This document shows, one piece after another, positions 1 to 11,012 of a DNA stretch of 11,479 nt. The stretch's first letter is position 1; each line of letters opens with the position of its first letter. Both the position numbers and the translations under genes were made by a program. The notes beneath the pieces are model-generated. The model saw only the letters and a program-made list of their open reading frames with translations. It was not told the DNA's origin and did not search any database. This DNA comes from Clostridia bacterium (GTDB lineage: Bacteria > Bacillota_A > Clostridia > Peptostreptococcales > Anaerovoracaceae): NCBI GenBank assembly GCA_024403175.1, contig JAKSSI010000019.1:1-11479 (forward strand). The letters are read 5' to 3'.

Positions 1-287
<287 letters not shown>

Positions 288-298
288 TTGTTCACCTA

Positions 299-857
<559 letters not shown>

Positions 858-917
858 CCTAAATCCCGATATCTTGTGATAGTTATAAAATTCTTGATTG
901 AGACGCGACTAAAGAAA

Positions 918-1343
918 TTACTTCTTCTTAGCAGCCTTTGGTCTCTTTGCACCGTACTTTGAACGAGCCTGTCCGCGCTTTGCAACGCCTGCTGTATCAA
1001 GAGTACCTCTTACGATGTGGTATCTTACACCTGGGAGGTCCTTAACACGACCGCCTCTGATGAGTACTACACTGTGCTCCTGAAGATTATGACCTTCACC
1101 CGGGATATATGCAGTAACTTCAAGTCCGTTTGTTAAACGTACTCTTGCTACCTTACGAAGTGCGGAGTTTGGCTTCTTTGGGGTAACTGTCTTAACAGAT
1201 GTGCATACACCACGCTTCTGTGGAGCCTGTGTTTCTGTTGGTACTCTCTTGATGGAGTTCATACCCTTTAAAAGAGCCGGGCTGTTGGACTTCTTTGTTG
1301 TCTGGGTTCTGCCCTGTCTTACTAACTGGTTTATTGTAGGCAT
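918..1343 (-). CDS. rpsL: 30S ribosomal protein S12
   Basis: Component of the 30S decoding centre that monitors codon–anticodon pairing. The product is 141 residues, close to the roughly 137-140 of Firmicutes, and starts [12 protein letters not shown]. Signature stretches are [11 protein letters not shown] (residues 54-64) and [22 protein letters not shown] (84-105). Lys56 and Lys101, the positions whose replacement gives streptomycin resistance in Bacillus, are unaltered, so the sequence predicts the sensitive form. Asp102, the residue equivalent to the RimO-modified Asp in E. coli, is present. The start ATG at 1343 is preceded by AAGGAGA. It is the first gene of its transcription unit: a strong promoter (1450-1478) and a roughly 100-base structured leader precede it, while an upstream terminator separates it from the five-gene block. 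The tail is Lys-rich (PKAAKKK). Confidence 0.98.
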   Translation of the reverse strand: MPTINQLVRQGRTQTTKKSNSPALLKGMNSIKRVPTETQAPQKRGVCTSVKTVTPKKPNSALRKVARVRLTNGLEVTAYIPGEGHNLQEHSVVLIRGGRVKDLPGVRYHIVRGTLDTAGVAKRGQARSKYGAKRPKAAKKK

Positions 1344-1392
1344 TATATTTCTCCTTTCCTCTAAGATTTATTGCGACCATTTATATGAATCG

Positions 1393-1439
1393 GACATTTT
1401 CTGTTTTTTCCACACGAAAATGTCGCCGCATTGGCGGCG
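1393..1439 (-). promoter_or_regulatory. Structured 5' leader of the rpsL-rpsG-fusA mRNA
   Basis: Two adjacent hairpins sit in the predicted leader. The first is a 6-bp all-GC stem CGCCGC/GCGGCG with loop CAAT (1424-1439). The second is an 8-bp stem ACATTTTC/GAAAATGT (1394-1401 with 1416-1423) with a 14-base A-rich loop. Base 1424 could extend either stem. Neither has a terminal T-run, so attenuation by intrinsic termination is not indicated. A regulatory role (ribosomal-protein autoregulation, mRNA stability) is inference; I do not recognise a described riboswitch or ribosomal-protein leader class. Confidence 0.45.
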
Positions 1440-1449
1440 CAACATAGGG

Positions 1450-1478
1450 ATAATATCAAAAAAACCTTGAAAAGTCAA
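1450..1478 (-). promoter_or_regulatory. Sigma-A-type promoter of rpsL-rpsG-fusA
   Basis: On the minus strand TTGACT (1473-1478) and TATTAT (1450-1455) are separated by exactly 17 bases, and TG one base before the -10 makes it an extended -10. The predicted start of transcription is near 1443, giving a leader of about 100 bases. The -35 lies in the loop and descending arm of the terminator hairpin at 1459-1496, and the terminator's T-run forms part of the -35/-10 spacer. The match to consensus suggests a strong constitutive or growth-rate-controlled promoter, as expected for ribosomal genes. Confidence 0.85.
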
Positions 1479-1496
1479 CGACTTTCAAGGTTTTTT
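1459..1496 (-). terminator. Intrinsic terminator of the five-gene block (overlaps rpsL promoter)
   Basis: A6-CCTTGAAA pairs with TTTCAAGG-T6, extended by GTC/GAC with a single bulged A and a three-base loop. On the minus strand the hairpin ends in a run of seven T. It lies about 30 bases after the stop codon of the hydantoinase-like gene. The A-run on the opposite side makes it potentially bidirectional, although no plus-strand gene is present to need it. Confidence 0.88.
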
Positions 1497-1525
1497 AAAC
1501 AAAATTTTTAAATATTTTTTTAGTC

Positions 1526-3535
1526 TTAAAGATTGAATTTTATTTCCGCGTACACGGTTCCGCCGTAGACCAAACTTTCGCCCGCAAACTTGTCATGACT
1601 ATTACCTTCTTGGTAGACTCTTACGTCTAATTTTCCCTTTGCGCCTCTTAGTCTAGCCTCTTTTTCAGCCTTTTCAATAGCAATTTTTCTTGCAAGTTTT
1701 GTTGCTTCACCAAGATTTTGATACTTAAAGCTTCCGTCTGGTGTATGAACCAAATAACTAAGACCTCCTTCATCCCACTGGGTAATGGTTACAGAGGATT
1801 TTACATATGGTTCGGACATAACAGCGCCTATGGCATTACCAATTTCTGCATTTTCAGGCAGTATGCATGTAGTACCAAGAGCCTCTGCCACTTTTGGCAG
1901 GAAAACATGAGTTGGAGCACCCATTCCAAGCAGCACCATATCGGTCTTAAAGCTTGAAATTGCAAGTCTTTTCTCACCCTTAAACACTTTCCAACTGTCT
2001 TTTATAATATGTTCAAGTTCTTTGCTTAAACCATTTTTTAAAGCTCTTGAATGGTCCTGTGTTACCAAGATTCTTACAAGATTTGAATACATTTTGCATT
2101 CAACAGCATCATAAACCTCATCTGCAAGAGCCATAGCATCTGCATCCTCAAAAGGCTTAAGTGCAGAAAACAGCGCACACTTTGCAGCCAGCATTGAAGC
2201 CTCTGCATCAAATTCAGTGTAATCACCCTTAATATGCATAAAGTCTGTCGGAGTAAGGCCGAAACGAATTATAACGCCTTCGTCTTCAAGACGCTTTGTA
2301 TCCAAAATATAAAGGTCAAGACCTCTATGTTCCTTCAAATAATGAAGTGTGCCCGGGCCGTCCTTAAGAATATCAATTAATATTCTTTCCTGCTCATCGT
2401 ATCTTGATAAATCCTTTGGCATTCTAACAAGATACAGACATTCATACATGTGGAATTTGCCCCAATAACCAGCCTTAAACAATTCCTTAAGCTGATCCTT
2501 AATAAAAGGCCAACGAGTAGCTGCATTGCACATAGAAACGCATCTGCGATTATCTATTGTAAGCTCGCCTTTTATAAATCTTATGGTGCTGTCTCCACCA
2601 AGAGCAAATGTATCAACGAAAACACCATCAACTGAAGTTTTCCATCCACCAATGCTTATACCCTCTTTAGCCGTAAGAGTTTCCTTGTTCTGAACCATGG
2701 AAACGTCGGTAGTGGTGCCGCCCATATCAACAACCATGTAATTACCCTTATCGGTAAAAGCCTTTCCAGCAAGAATACTTGCAGCAGGCCCCGAAAGAAT
2801 GGTTTCAACAGGCTTAAGCTTTGTGGCATCAGTAGACATTAAACGGCCATCGCTTCTTACCACCATAATAGGCGCATCACAGCCGCGCTTTCTAATATCG
2901 GCCACGGCAATGCCTATAAACTCTTGCACAACAGGAAGAAGTCTTGCATTAAGAAGAGCTGTTGCACCACGCTGAATAACATCTATTCTTGCTGTAAGCT
3001 CATCTGCACAAACGCAGTCTAAATTCTTTTTTTCTTTCAGGAATTGCTTAAATTTCTTTTCACAAGGAGCTCCTGTAGTTGGGCCATAAAGCTCTGCACA
3101 AGCCATATAATCCACATCGGAAAGCCACTGTGAATATTCTTCAAACAGTTCTTCCCAGTTCGGTTCATCTATGTGCGACCCATCAGCGGCACTCTTTGTA
3201 TCAACACATCTAACATAACCCTTTTTAATGCCGTATTGTTCCTCGACCTTAAGACGCTGCATAAGTTCGTCGGTCATACCAAAGAGCACAAGCTTTGCTC
3301 TTCCGCCTTTGTTTTCAACGCAGGCATTAGTTGCCAAAGTTGTAGACAAAGAAACAATAGCCGCAGACTGAATAAGTTCCTGCGGCAGTGCATCAAGGGC
3401 CTTTGAAATACCAATGGAAAGATCTTCTCTTGTGGTTAAAGTCTTGCCCTTTGCTATTACTCGTTGTGATTCATAATCATAAGCGACGGCATCTGTACAG
3501 GTGCCGCCGGTATCAATTCCTATTGCAATTTTCAT
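1526..3535 (-). CDS. Hydantoinase/oxoprolinase family protein (HyuA-like ATPase), stand-alone
   Basis: A 669-residue member of the hydantoinase A / 5-oxoprolinase superfamily, whose characterised members couple ATP hydrolysis to ring opening of hydantoins, oxoproline or acetone-type carboxylation. The actin-like ATPase fold is visible as IGIDTGGTCTDA (5-16, phosphate 1), STTLATNACVENKGG (64-78), SGPAAS (248-253), VVDMGGTTTDVS (268-279, phosphate 2) and LGMGAPTHVFLPKVAEALG (536-554, adenosine site). There is no signal peptide or membrane helix, so it should be cytoplasmic. The usual partner HyuB is absent and the protein is shorter than full 5-oxoprolinases, so the substrate cannot be named. 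ATG at 3535 lies three bases after the xpaC stop without a clear ribosome binding site, suggesting translational coupling. It is the last gene before the terminator at 1459-1496. Family is clear; function is unknown. Confidence 0.88.
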   Translation of the reverse strand: MKIAIGIDTGGTCTDAVAYDYESQRVIAKGKTLTTREDLSIGISKALDALPQELIQSAAIVSLSTTLATNACVENKGGRAKLVLFGMTDELMQRLKVEEQYGIKKGYVRCVDTKSAADGSHIDEPNWEELFEEYSQWLSDVDYMACAELYGPTTGAPCEKKFKQFLKEKKNLDCVCADELTARIDVIQRGATALLNARLLPVVQEFIGIAVADIRKRGCDAPIMVVRSDGRLMSTDATKLKPVETILSGPAASILAGKAFTDKGNYMVVDMGGTTTDVSMVQNKETLTAKEGISIGGWKTSVDGVFVDTFALGGDSTIRFIKGELTIDNRRCVSMCNAATRWPFIKDQLKELFKAGYWGKFHMYECLYLVRMPKDLSRYDEQERILIDILKDGPGTLHYLKEHRGLDLYILDTKRLEDEGVIIRFGLTPTDFMHIKGDYTEFDAEASMLAAKCALFSALKPFEDADAMALADEVYDAVECKMYSNLVRILVTQDHSRALKNGLSKELEHIIKDSWKVFKGEKRLAISSFKTDMVLLGMGAPTHVFLPKVAEALGTTCILPENAEIGNAIGAVMSEPYVKSSVTITQWDEGGLSYLVHTPDGSFKYQNLGEATKLARKIAIEKAEKEARLRGAKGKLDVRVYQEGNSHDKFAGESLVYGGTVYAEIKFNL

Positions 3536-3538
3536 ATG

Positions 3539-4069
3539 CTACTTAAGTCCATCACTCTTTAAAAGCTGACCATCTGTTTTGATATCAACCTTTAAATCAA
3601 TCTTTTCATTCTTAAACAAAGCTTCATACTGCTTATCAAGAGCATTTACGATTTCATTAAAATGCTCTTTAAGCTGTGCTGGTGTTTCGCCTAAATCAGT
3701 ACCGCTGCTTTCAAGAGAATAATACTTTTCAAGCATTGACTGAACATTAGGAAGATAATATCCAAGTATTCTTCTTGAAGAATGAATATCATCAGGGTCG
3801 TTCTTAAGAACTGGAATAAGTCTATCTGCGCGCTTGCAAATATCTTCAGATAATCCTCTGATTTCAGCATCCTTAATGCGCGCAGTAGTTGTTCTTATCT
3901 TAATTAATGTGGACTTTGCGTTATCCAAAGACTTTTTTTCATCCACAGTTAAATCTCTTTGATCCTGCTTCTTATGTGAACTTGTACTTCCGCCTTTATT
4001 GCTTTGAGTAATACCGTTTACCACAACAGCAACCCCGAATGCAACAATGAGCAATAATATAAGTGTCAT
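3539..4069 (-). CDS. xpaC: XpaC-family (5-bromo-4-chloroindolyl phosphate hydrolysis) membrane-anchored protein
   Basis: A 176-residue protein with one N-terminal membrane helix (about residues 2-20, LILLLIVAFGVAVVV), a short polar Gly/Ser/Lys linker and a mostly helical domain. The recognisable family core is the RRILGYYLPNVQSMLEKYYSLE region (99-120). The family takes its name from a Bacillus phenotype on a chromogenic phosphate; no enzymatic motif is visible and a catalytic role is doubtful. It is short for the family, with a single membrane helix. The start ATG at 4069 has AGGAG overlapping the telA stop codon. xpaC next to a telA homologue (yaaN) is also the arrangement in Bacillus subtilis, which supports both calls. 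Likely role, by inference: membrane-side partner of TelA in a stress module. No signal cleavage site is seen. Confidence 0.8.
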   Translation of the reverse strand: MTLILLLIVAFGVAVVVNGITQSNKGGSTSSHKKQDQRDLTVDEKKSLDNAKSTLIKIRTTTARIKDAEIRGLSEDICKRADRLIPVLKNDPDDIHSSRRILGYYLPNVQSMLEKYYSLESSGTDLGETPAQLKEHFNEIVNALDKQYEALFKNEKIDLKVDIKTDGQLLKSDGLK

Positions 4070-4080
4070 TAGTTAGTCTC

Positions 4081-5145
4081 CTATTCAGGCTTTGCTGCTA
4101 AAGTTAAAAGCTTATCCTTAAGTTCGGATTCCATCTGTGCGAGCTGTGCTTCTGCATCAACACGCTTCTGGTGTCCTTCCTTTTGAATAGCAAGAACTTC
4201 ATCGAGCGTAGCAATGAGCTGCTGGTTTGTGTATACAAGAGTTTCAATATCAACGATGCTTCTTTCACCTTCTCTTGCAATATCAACTGCGCCCTGGTGA
4301 AGAGTATCTGCATTCTTCTTTAAGAGTTCGTTTGTAAGATCGTTAACCTGCTTCTGAGCTTCAACTGCCTGCTTGGAGTGAGCAAGTCCTAAAGCAAGAA
4401 CCATCTGGTTCTTCCAAAGAGGAATTGTGTTGTTGATAGTTGTCTGAATCTTTTCAACCATCATGCTGTCAGAGCTCTGAATGAGACGAATCTGTGGAGC
4501 CATCTGTACTGTAATAGCTCTTGTTGTTTCAAGATCTGCAATCTTCTTTTCAAGTCTTTCGCACTGAGCAGCAAAATCGCTTGCAGCCTGAGCATCTTCA
4601 GCAAGTCCTGTTTCTCTTGCCTTTTCCTGAAGCTGTACAAGCTTTCCGTTTCTTGCTTCTTCAAGAGCCTGCTTACCACCCATAATGTAAAGTGTAAGTT
4701 CCTTAAAGTAATCCTTGTTCATGTCGTACATTTCATCAAGCATTACTACGTCTCTTGTAAGCTGATCTCTATGACCTTCAAGTGTTCCAACAATCTTGTT
4801 TACGTTGGATTCAACTGAATCATACTTATTCTTCATATTTGCAAGGCTATCTGTAGACTTCTTGAAAAGCTTTGCAAGACCCTTTGGTTCTTCTTCTGGC
4901 TTAAAGCCCTTAAGCTGTGTAACAAGAGAAGTGATTTCTGTTCCTACCTGACCAAGGTCTTTTGCCTTAACTCCGGCAAGAGCTGTGTCAGAAAATTCAG
5001 CAATTTTCTTCTGGCATTCTGTACCGAAATTAATAACAGAGTTTGTGTCCTCAAATGTTACTGTCTGAGAAATTTCTGCAATTCTCTGCTGTTCATCTGT
5101 TGCTACTTGCTGTTCGCTTAATTGTAATTCCATTGCTTCTGACAT
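4081..5145 (-). CDS. telA: TelA-family toxic anion resistance protein (YaaN-like)
   Basis: A 354-residue soluble, almost wholly alpha-helical protein with strong coiled-coil character. Family hallmarks are FSDTALAGVKAKDLGQVG (51-68), the Lys-rich segment PKGLAKLFKKS (87-97), TLEGHRDQLTRDVVMLDEMY (121-140) and the signature IPLWKNQMVLALGLAHSK (241-258). TelA proteins were first linked to tellurite resistance, but their biochemical activity is not established. There is no signal peptide or membrane helix. ATG at 5145 is preceded by AAGGA seven bases upstream, within a 38-base gap after the membrane-protein gene. Its codon choice (nearly all AAG for Lys, CAG for Gln, AAC for Asn) resembles rpoC and differs from the mixed usage of its neighbours, hinting at higher expression. 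It sits between a membrane protein and XpaC, so it probably works at the membrane. Confidence 0.9.
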   Translation of the reverse strand: MSEAMELQLSEQQVATDEQQRIAEISQTVTFEDTNSVINFGTECQKKIAEFSDTALAGVKAKDLGQVGTEITSLVTQLKGFKPEEEPKGLAKLFKKSTDSLANMKNKYDSVESNVNKIVGTLEGHRDQLTRDVVMLDEMYDMNKDYFKELTLYIMGGKQALEEARNGKLVQLQEKARETGLAEDAQAASDFAAQCERLEKKIADLETTRAITVQMAPQIRLIQSSDSMMVEKIQTTINNTIPLWKNQMVLALGLAHSKQAVEAQKQVNDLTNELLKKNADTLHQGAVDIAREGERSIVDIETLVYTNQQLIATLDEVLAIQKEGHQKRVDAEAQLAQMESELKDKLLTLAAKPE

Positions 5146-5183
5146 AGTGTGTTCCTTTCTCTATAATCAACTATTTTTATTAA

Positions 5184-5828
5184 CTACATTTCTGGCAGAA
5201 TAAGTTCTGCTCCTTTAGGTTCTGAATATTGGCCAAGGCTTGCGCAAATGGCTGCTACGATTAGCACAAATCCCATAGCAAACCTTACCATATCTCGAAG
5301 GTCTTGATATACAAGACTATATTTATTTAAAAACCAATCGGCCGCAACAAATACTACTGCTGCAAGCACCGCAGCCAATATAGTTTTCTTACTTAAAATT
5401 TCCTTAAGCGGAACATCAGGGAATATCACCTTAAGGCATATTACTACAACCGCTATTATAAGCAGCGCCATAAGTACATACGAAATAATTGGACCAACAG
5501 CAGATGCCACAAGCTTAGTTGCCATGTGCGATGCAAACCACAAAGGAAGAGACAACGCTCCGCCCCAAGGCTGCTTTTTAACCTGCTTTTCTTCCGGTGG
5601 AAGCTCGACCCTTTTAGGTTCGGAGCTTCTTGTTACATACTCAATTTCTGGCTTAACCTCAGACAATTCTTTTCTAATTAAATCATCTTCATCATCTGCT
5701 GTTACAGCAATGCCACCAGCCACCATAAGAGCTATTGCTCCGGTTACTGCAGCAATTGCCTTCGTCTTATTTATATTTTGTTTTTTATCTTTAGTTTTTG
5801 GAACTATATCTAAATTAGGTTTTCTCAT
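5184..5828 (-). CDS. Unrecognised multi-spanning membrane protein
   Basis: I do not recognise a family for this 214-residue protein. The N-terminus is basic and polar (1-22), followed by a predicted membrane helix (about 23-43, rich in Ala/Gly/Val). A charged stretch (45-88) with many Glu/Lys and the PPEEKQVKKQPWGG segment comes next. Three further hydrophobic helices lie at about 109-135, 149-167 and 180-198. The last 15 residues are polar. The first helix could instead be an uncleaved signal anchor. ATG at 5828 lies three bases after the AAA+ stop codon with no good ribosome binding site, which points to translational coupling and an obligate partnership with the ATPase. Position between the AAA+ and TelA genes suggests it is the membrane component of the same module; that is inference. 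Confidence 0.7.
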   Translation of the reverse strand: MRKPNLDIVPKTKDKKQNINKTKAIAAVTGAIALMVAGGIAVTADDEDDLIRKELSEVKPEIEYVTRSSEPKRVELPPEEKQVKKQPWGGALSLPLWFASHMATKLVASAVGPIISYVLMALLIIAVVVICLKVIFPDVPLKEILSKKTILAAVLAAVVFVAADWFLNKYSLVYQDLRDMVRFAMGFVLIVAAICASLGQYSEPKGAELILPEM

Positions 5829-5831
5829 TTT

Positions 5832-7265
5832 TTAAAGCATTGCTGCTGTTAAATCATCAAGAGTAATCAGTTCAAGTTCTTCATTGGAAAGTTCTTCTGT
5901 ACTCTGGGCAAGTCTATTAGCTTGCTTTGCAATAGCCTTCTCGAAGAGATTTCTCATATCACGACCATTACCGAAGTTTTCATCACGGCACGCATAAATA
6001 ACATCAAGTCTTTCCTTCAAAGTATCAGCCGCATCATCAGCCAGCTTATAGCCGTTCTTCTTGCACTGAAGCTTGAATATTCCAAATAATTCTTCACCTG
6101 TGTAATCAGGGAATTCAATATATTTACTAAATCTTGACTGAAGACCAGGGTTGGATTCAATAAACTTATGCATAAGCTGAGTGTAGCCAGCAACAATAAC
6201 AACAAGCTCATCTCTATGATCTTCCATCGCCTTAAGAATTGTTTCAATGGCTTCTCTTCCGAAAGTATCTTTATCATCTTCAGCAAGAGAATAAGCTTCG
6301 TCTATGAATAAAACGCCGCCCATTGCGCTTTGAATTACTTCCTGTGTTTTAATTGCTGTCTGACCCACATAGCCTGCTACAAGACTGCTTCTATCAGTTT
6401 CAACAAGCTGACCCTTTGGAAGTATTCCCATGCGGTAATAAATTCTACCAACAAGTCTTGCGACTGTTGTCTTACCTGTTCCTGGATTTCCAGTAAAAAC
6501 AAGATGATAAGAAACAACAGGAGCCTTCATGCCTCTTTCAGTTCTAAGCTTTGTTACTTTTATGAAATTAAGAAGACTATGAACATCTTCTTTTACAGAT
6601 TCAAGACCGATAAGTGAATCAAGTTCTGCAAGAAGTTCTTCTAATGTTCTTGTATCTTCTTCAGCATCCTGAACCTTTGGCTGTTCAGCCTTTGCACGTT
6701 CTGTCTGCTGCTGATTATTATTCTTTGTTGTTTCTTTGATATTTGAAGGAGCATTTGTCTTTGTTCCAATACCAAAGAAATCATTTGCTATGCTGCCAAG
6801 ATCCATAATATCAAACACACTGCTGCTATTTTTAATAGGAGAAACAGCATCAGTTAAAGTCTTTACAATTTCATTTACGGCATTGGCTTCAGCTATAGTA
6901 AAATCACCGTTAACATAGGCTGTAGTTACAAGCAAATCATTGAGTTGCTTTACAAAATCCATTGCCTTGCCAAGATCTTTTTCTGCAAGATTCTTATAAA
7001 AATAAGGAACATCAATGGCGCTGCCGGATTTTGCGTACTTAGCCATTTCCTCTTTTATTCTTGATTCGCTATAAGATGTAACAAAAAGTTTGCCGAAAAC
7101 GTCTTGATAGCTAGAGTAATATTCTCCGCCTCCATTTCCCCAAACTTTTGAAGCCGCAGTAAAATAGAATTCCTTAAGGGCATCTACAATTGTATTTCCA
7201 AGGCTTTTAATAACAGTAAGCTTTAAAGCGTCATATTCTTTTTTAATTTCAACCAGTCTATCCAT
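5832..7265 (-). CDS. AAA+ ATPase of the CbbX/SpoVK type with a novel N-terminal half
   Basis: A 477-residue cytoplasmic ATPase. Residues 1 to about 170 form a helical region I do not recognise; its segment LLVTTAYVNGDFTIAEANAVNEIV (111-134) faintly resembles TerB-like domains. A low-complexity linker follows (about 170-205, Asn/Gln/Lys-rich). A CbbX/SpoVK-type AAA+ domain fills 206-477: Walker A GNPGTGKT (259-266), pore-loop-like GYVGQT (298-303), Walker B VLFIDEA (318-324), probable arginine finger in SRF (R378) and sensor 2 GNGRDMRN (432-439). All catalytic residues are intact, so it should hydrolyse ATP and remodel a protein partner; related CbbX activates Rubisco, but no Rubisco is present. 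It is first in the five-gene block. No ribosome binding site precedes ATG at 7265, and a TATAAT lies only eight bases upstream, suggesting a leaderless message. AAA+ assignment is secure; the client is unknown. Confidence 0.92.
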   Translation of the reverse strand: MDRLVEIKKEYDALKLTVIKSLGNTIVDALKEFYFTAASKVWGNGGGEYYSSYQDVFGKLFVTSYSESRIKEEMAKYAKSGSAIDVPYFYKNLAEKDLGKAMDFVKQLNDLLVTTAYVNGDFTIAEANAVNEIVKTLTDAVSPIKNSSSVFDIMDLGSIANDFFGIGTKTNAPSNIKETTKNNNQQQTERAKAEQPKVQDAEEDTRTLEELLAELDSLIGLESVKEDVHSLLNFIKVTKLRTERGMKAPVVSYHLVFTGNPGTGKTTVARLVGRIYYRMGILPKGQLVETDRSSLVAGYVGQTAIKTQEVIQSAMGGVLFIDEAYSLAEDDKDTFGREAIETILKAMEDHRDELVVIVAGYTQLMHKFIESNPGLQSRFSKYIEFPDYTGEELFGIFKLQCKKNGYKLADDAADTLKERLDVIYACRDENFGNGRDMRNLFEKAIAKQANRLAQSTEELSNEELELITLDDLTAAML

Positions 7266-7273
7266 AATAATAT

Positions 7274-7302
7274 ATTATACCATTGATTCTGAGTAAAAAT
7301 AA
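7274..7302 (-). promoter_or_regulatory. Candidate promoter of the five-gene block
   Basis: Consensus TATAAT (7274-7279) with TG one base upstream makes a perfect extended -10. The -35 region 17 bases away reads TTATTT (7297-7302) and is weak, lying in the T-run of the rpoC terminator. The predicted start of transcription is near 7266-7268, directly at the ATG of the AAA+ gene (7265). The promoter is the only visible way to express the block after the terminator, apart from readthrough. Confidence 0.65.
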
Positions 7303-7334
7303 AAAAAATGTCAGTAGCCGTAGCTACTGACATT
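7295..7334 (-). terminator. Intrinsic terminator after rpoC
   Basis: Perfect 12-bp stem AATGTCAGTAGC/GCTACTGACATT (7307-7318 with 7323-7334), a four-base loop, and on the minus strand a T-rich tail interrupted by one A (TTTTTT, then ATTTTT). It begins about ten bases after the rpoC stop. It separates the RNA polymerase operon from the inserted block. Confidence 0.93.
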
Positions 7335-7343
7335 AATTTTTAA

Positions 7344-11009
<3,666 letters not shown>

Positions 11010-11012
11010 ATC

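Noticed and set aside
918..1343. Streptomycin-resistance substitutions in S12
   Set aside because: Lys56 and Lys101 and their surroundings are the wild-type residues.
1368..1445. A 25-codon reading frame in the rpsL leader (ATG at 1445), possible leader peptide
   Set aside because: Its ATG overlaps the predicted transcription start, it has no ribosome binding site, and its codons fall on the hairpins; no run of regulatory codons is visible.
1497..1525. A/T-rich inverted repeat just before the main terminator
   Set aside because: Only A/T pairs and no stable stem; it is better explained as AT-rich flank of the hairpin at 1459-1496.
5146..5183. Possible internal promoter before telA
   Set aside because: Only a weak TATAGA-like element with no matching -35 is visible, so a promoter cannot be supported from sequence despite the codon-bias hint.
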